Shown here: positions 61,391 to 64,000 of the stretch, piece after piece
How positions within the stretch are numbered: position 1 is the stretch's first letter
Layout: each line of letters begins with the position of its first letter
Notes under the pieces: generated by a model
The model's input: the letters and a program-made list of their open reading frames with translations, nothing else
Told to the model about the DNA's origin: nothing
Database searches by the model: none
From: Parasponia andersonii
Lineage: Eukaryota > Streptophyta > Magnoliopsida > Rosales > Cannabaceae
Direction of reading: 5' to 3'
DNA length: 64,000 nucleotides
Assembly: GCA_002914805.1 (NCBI GenBank)
Contig: JXTB01000236.1
Location: 514,050 to 578,049 of the forward strand
Position numbers and translations under genes: made by a program

Positions 61391-62243
61391 ATTTGCTGCA
61401 AAACAAAGTTAGAAAAAGAAAGGACCTCACACACTCTCTCGCATGTTTCACTCGAATAATGAATCACTCAAGTTCACTCGTGTCTCACTCTTAATCAGAT
61501 TGGCTTTTGCCCTCTTATATGCTCACCACTCTTGCCTTTTTCCACTCGTATTTTCTCAAAAGTTCTTATCAAACTAATTCAAACAACTAATCAGAATTTC
61601 TGAGCAACAATCCACACAAAAAACTCATCAACCAAATCAGGCTTTAATATATTAACCTAGAATAACAGTTTCTAGAAATTGATAAGCAAAGAAAGCGAAA
61701 CAAAGAAAAAAAAAACGCACACAAAACTTGGAAGCCTAGGAAAGTGATGAAAATGATAGATTTTAGACTCGAAAACTGAGGTGAATGGAATAGTTTATTC
61801 AAATTGTAGGGCTCGGAATAAGCTTTGATTTGATATATAATATGTATTGTTTGGATAACCAGATCAAAAGTTACAACCGTTTTACTGAAGCACTATCAAA
61901 AAACTTTGATTCAGCTAGAAATTTCTTGATTCTTCTTCCTTTTTTATTTTTTGGGTTTTTGATTTCGGGATTCTTTCTCTTTTTCTTTTTTTTTTCTTTG
62001 AATTGAGAACCCAAATAATAACTGAAAATACAAAGGCTAACTGAAAGACACCAAGAAATAAATTCGGATTCAATATCAAATAAGCAATCTGAATTGGCTA
62101 CGACTAGAACAGATCGAGTTTACATTTTTTTTTAAAACCATTTAGATGAAAGAAAGAAGAAAGAATATAGACTAGTTTTGACTAGAAAGAAAAGAAAAAG
62201 GATAGATTAAACCTGAGACTAGAATCCGGCTCTTGATACCAAA

Positions 62244-62597
62244 TGATACGAACCCCGCCAACTTATGACGAAATCTGATACAAGGATGATGCCTAGGATC
62301 ATTCTACAATCAGATTCGGATAGAAAACCTCAATCTAACACCTATAAAGAGATGTGAACCTTGGTATAAAGGAAGACGCCACAATCAAGGATGAAGAACT
62401 CGATTGATAAGTCAACGAATGAATGCTACAGAGAAATCTAATAAGTTCGAATAAGTTCTCAAAGAACCAAAGAGAAATTGCTCTCAAATTTTAATGAATT
62501 GTAATCTGATCTTATTGAATGAAAAGTGTACATTATATAGGACTAGGCCACGAAATTTTAATCCTAAAAGACCCTAAAATGCCCAAGGTAACTTACN
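62244..62597 (-). repeat. 5' LTR of chromovirus C
   Basis: Matches 56510-56863; final base (62597) is also N. It contains tacattatataggac (about 62527), a possible TATA box for the minus strand if read as TCCTATATAATG. Confidence 0.93.
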
Positions 62598-62695
62598 CCA
62601 CTTAATGCATTTTTGAATCTCTTTGCACGTGCTCTTGTAAGTGGACCAATGGGAACTTGAATAGGATCCGCACTCCATGCATTCGTGCTTGTTAT
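62598..62695 (-). pseudogene. Older gypsy polyprotein C-terminal remnant
   Basis: The minus strand reads DPIQVPIGPLTRARAKRFK then NALSG, a phrase found near the C terminus of many plant gypsy polyproteins (..GPITRARAKKLKEALNGL..). It stops at the edge of chromovirus C, so C seems to have inserted into it. Upstream limit unclear. Confidence 0.55.
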
Positions 62696-62699
62696 GTCC

Positions 62700-63193
62700 T
62701 TATCATTTGGTTTCTGGTACTATCTTCCAAATGAACAATATACTAGCACCACAAATGCCAGTAAATATAAAAAATGTAGCTGACAACACACGAAAATAAA
62801 TACAAAAAGAGTATAATTAGAAGAAGGAAAAAAAAGTCTTATTAGATTATAAATTTATTAATAATATTATTAAATAATATTTTGCATAAGAAATGCTTGG
62901 AATCATCACCTGTTGAACTCCATTCAAATATGAAGCTCAAACTATAGGAAACAATCTAATTATTGATCGAGGATATCACATTTATAATGCTTCCAGCTGG
63001 ACACTTTACATTTATAAGAAATATCTGAGGTGAAAGACCCACGAGACTCGTGTGTAACATGTCTATAGTATAAAACTTGTTAATTAAAATTTAATAATGT
63101 TGCAATAAGACAGATATAAAAAAACAAAAAATGTTATGGTGATACGTACCTCTGACACTATACTATAATCAATGGAATTCCCTCTATACCTAT
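62700..63193. other. Short gene-free stretch between two retrotransposons
   Basis: AT-rich sequence with no recognised coding; may belong to the older gypsy remnant or be original DNA. Confidence 0.5.
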
Positions 63194-63961
63194 TGTGGGA
63201 CCCGTTCCTAAGCCATACGCCACGTGGAAGGCCACGCGGGTTGCACGTGATCTCACAATCGGCTGTTGGGCCGTCCGAAGTTAGGGCCGAGCCTATTATT
63301 GACCCTGGACAGTCTGGCCCAGTCTGACCCCAACCTTGACAGCTGGGGGTCGGAAGTCCTAAGGGTTTGCCACCTGAGTACAGTGGCCCTTACCGTGATA
63401 GTTGGGAGGGTCAGAAGCCCCAAGGGTCTTCCGACTGAATACAATGGAAAGCAACTCACGGCTCCAGACCCAGACGGAGCATTTAATGCGATCCTGGGTA
63501 GGCGTGCGTAAGGGACAAGCCGTAGGAGGCGGCGGAAATCAGGCCACGGCAACACAGAGGAGATCGCAAAAATCTTAACCCGTAACTGCTGAAAAAGATT
63601 TTGAGGAGAAAGGTACTCAGTCCTGAGATTGAGACCCGCATGGTTCATAATCTCAGGACCACATATATAAGAGCCATGCATTCCCGAGAGGAGCATGTAC
63701 ACTTAAAAAAGCGAAATATATAAAAAAGCCTATGAACAAGAAACAAATACATATTCACACTGAAATATTTTCCTTCTACCCTGTATCAAAGAAAAACCAC
63801 TGACTTAAGCATCGGAGAGTCTTTGCAGGTAGCCACCCCTGCCTCTCCGATCTTGCTTGGAGTTCATAGTACTTTGGGATAGCAAGGACATGTGGACAGT
63901 TGGAGAATACAGCATCAGCAGTTCGAGACACGTGGATGGCTGGTGAAAAACCGCTCCAACA
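63194..63961 (+). mobile_element. 5' LTR of a Tat-type Ty3/gypsy element, continuing past window end
   Basis: Begins TGTGGGACCCGTTCC and ends CGCTCCAACA, followed directly by GTTTGGCACCGTCTGTGGGA, the leader that follows the LTR in Tat/Ogre/Grande-type elements (usual form TTTGGCGCCGTCTGTGGG). Much more GC-rich than its surroundings. A 149-residue minus frame and an 81-residue plus frame inside it look like LTR sequence, not genes. Whether the element is autonomous cannot be seen. Confidence 0.8.
63664..63670 (+). promoter_or_regulatory. Probable TATA box in the Tat-type LTR
   Basis: ACATATATAAGAGCC lies about 300 bases before the LTR end; transcription would start near 63695-63700. Typical place and shape for an LTR promoter. 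Confidence 0.5.
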
Positions 63962-63981
63962 GTTTGGCACCGTCTGTGGGA
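63962..63981 (+). other. Leader/primer-binding segment of the Tat-type element
   Basis: GTTTGGCACCGTCTGTGGGA follows the LTR with no gap. The sequence is a one-base variant of the leader common in Tat-clade elements. Confidence 0.7.
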
Positions 63982-64000
63982 AAAGGTTGAGCGTGGGAAA

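Larger units (their letters stand above)
56510..62597 (-). mobile_element. CRM-like Ty3/gypsy chromovirus C with both LTRs
   Basis: LTRs of 354 bp at 56510-56863 and 62244-62597 begin TGATACGAACCCCG and differ at about 18 sites by eye. Minus-strand order: gag, protease, RT, RNase H, integrase. The primer-binding site next to the right LTR reads TTTGGTATCAAGAGCCGG (62224-62241, minus strand), initiator-tRNA-Met type; the purine tract AAGAGGAGG lies at 56864-56872. RT/RNase H wording ([36 protein letters not shown]) is closest, from memory, to CRM chromoviruses, and no canonical chromodomain is seen at the end. Stops and frameshifts make it inactive. No target duplication was found. The outer base of both LTRs is an N. 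Confidence 0.9.

Noticed and set aside
63253..63702. 149-residue minus frame as a gene
   Set aside because: It is entirely within the Tat-type LTR and opposite to its direction; composition reflects GC-rich LTR DNA.
1..64000. tRNA, rRNA or known ncRNA genes
   Set aside because: I looked for tRNA box A/B patterns and CCA-side stems near compact GC-richer spots and saw none that hold; a tRNAscan-SE run would settle it.

Overview
The window looks like nuclear DNA of a flowering plant, most likely a eudicot. It is AT-rich, its genes carry many GT-AG introns, it holds plant-type retrotransposons (L1-like LINE, Ty1/copia, Ty3/gypsy chromoviruses, Tat-type LTR), and it has three recognisable plant genes. 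I cannot name the species. No prokaryotic, viral or organellar features were seen.

Layout. 1-5.1 kb: a decayed LINE on the minus strand that runs off the left edge. 5.2-12.2 kb: gene-poor DNA with a FAR1/MULE-like pseudogene and a SIRE-like copia LTR. 12.2-19.1 kb: a full-structure but broken RE1-like Ty1/copia element (minus), whose 3' LTR is split by a 2.07-kb solo LTR of a Tekay-like gypsy element. 19.1-21.8 kb: intergenic with small duplications. 21.8-40.2 kb: a 12-exon gene for a six-finger CCCH RNA-binding protein, the HUA1 orthologue by architecture (515 codons, all six fingers intact). Its last intron is about 10 kb and contains two internally deleted Reina-like chromoviruses in opposite orientation, one of them carrying a hAT-like MITE. 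43.8-49.0 kb: a 5-exon plastid-targeted divergent-PAP2 (DUF212, acid phosphatase/vanadium haloperoxidase-related) gene. 50.6-53.0 kb: an intronless P-class PPR gene (789 aa) on the plus strand with two uORFs. 56.5-62.6 kb: a CRM-like chromovirus with both LTRs (minus), inserted in an older gypsy remnant. 63.2-64 kb: the 5' LTR of a Tat-type gypsy element that runs off the right edge.

The host genes do not form one pathway. HUA1 acts in nuclear pre-mRNA processing (AGAMOUS in Arabidopsis), the PAP2-like protein is probably a plastid membrane protein, and the PPR protein is an organellar RNA-binding factor. HUA1 and the PAP2-like gene lie side by side in the same orientation, which matches my memory of Arabidopsis chromosome 3 (At3g12680/At3g12685).

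I found no undescribed multi-gene system. The most interesting signals concern transposon insertion in a regulatory gene: a chromovirus landed at about position +5 of the last HUA1 intron, so the present 5' splice site is completed by the first base of the LTR; and a 114-bp duplication copies the end of HUA1 exon 9 together with its splice donor.
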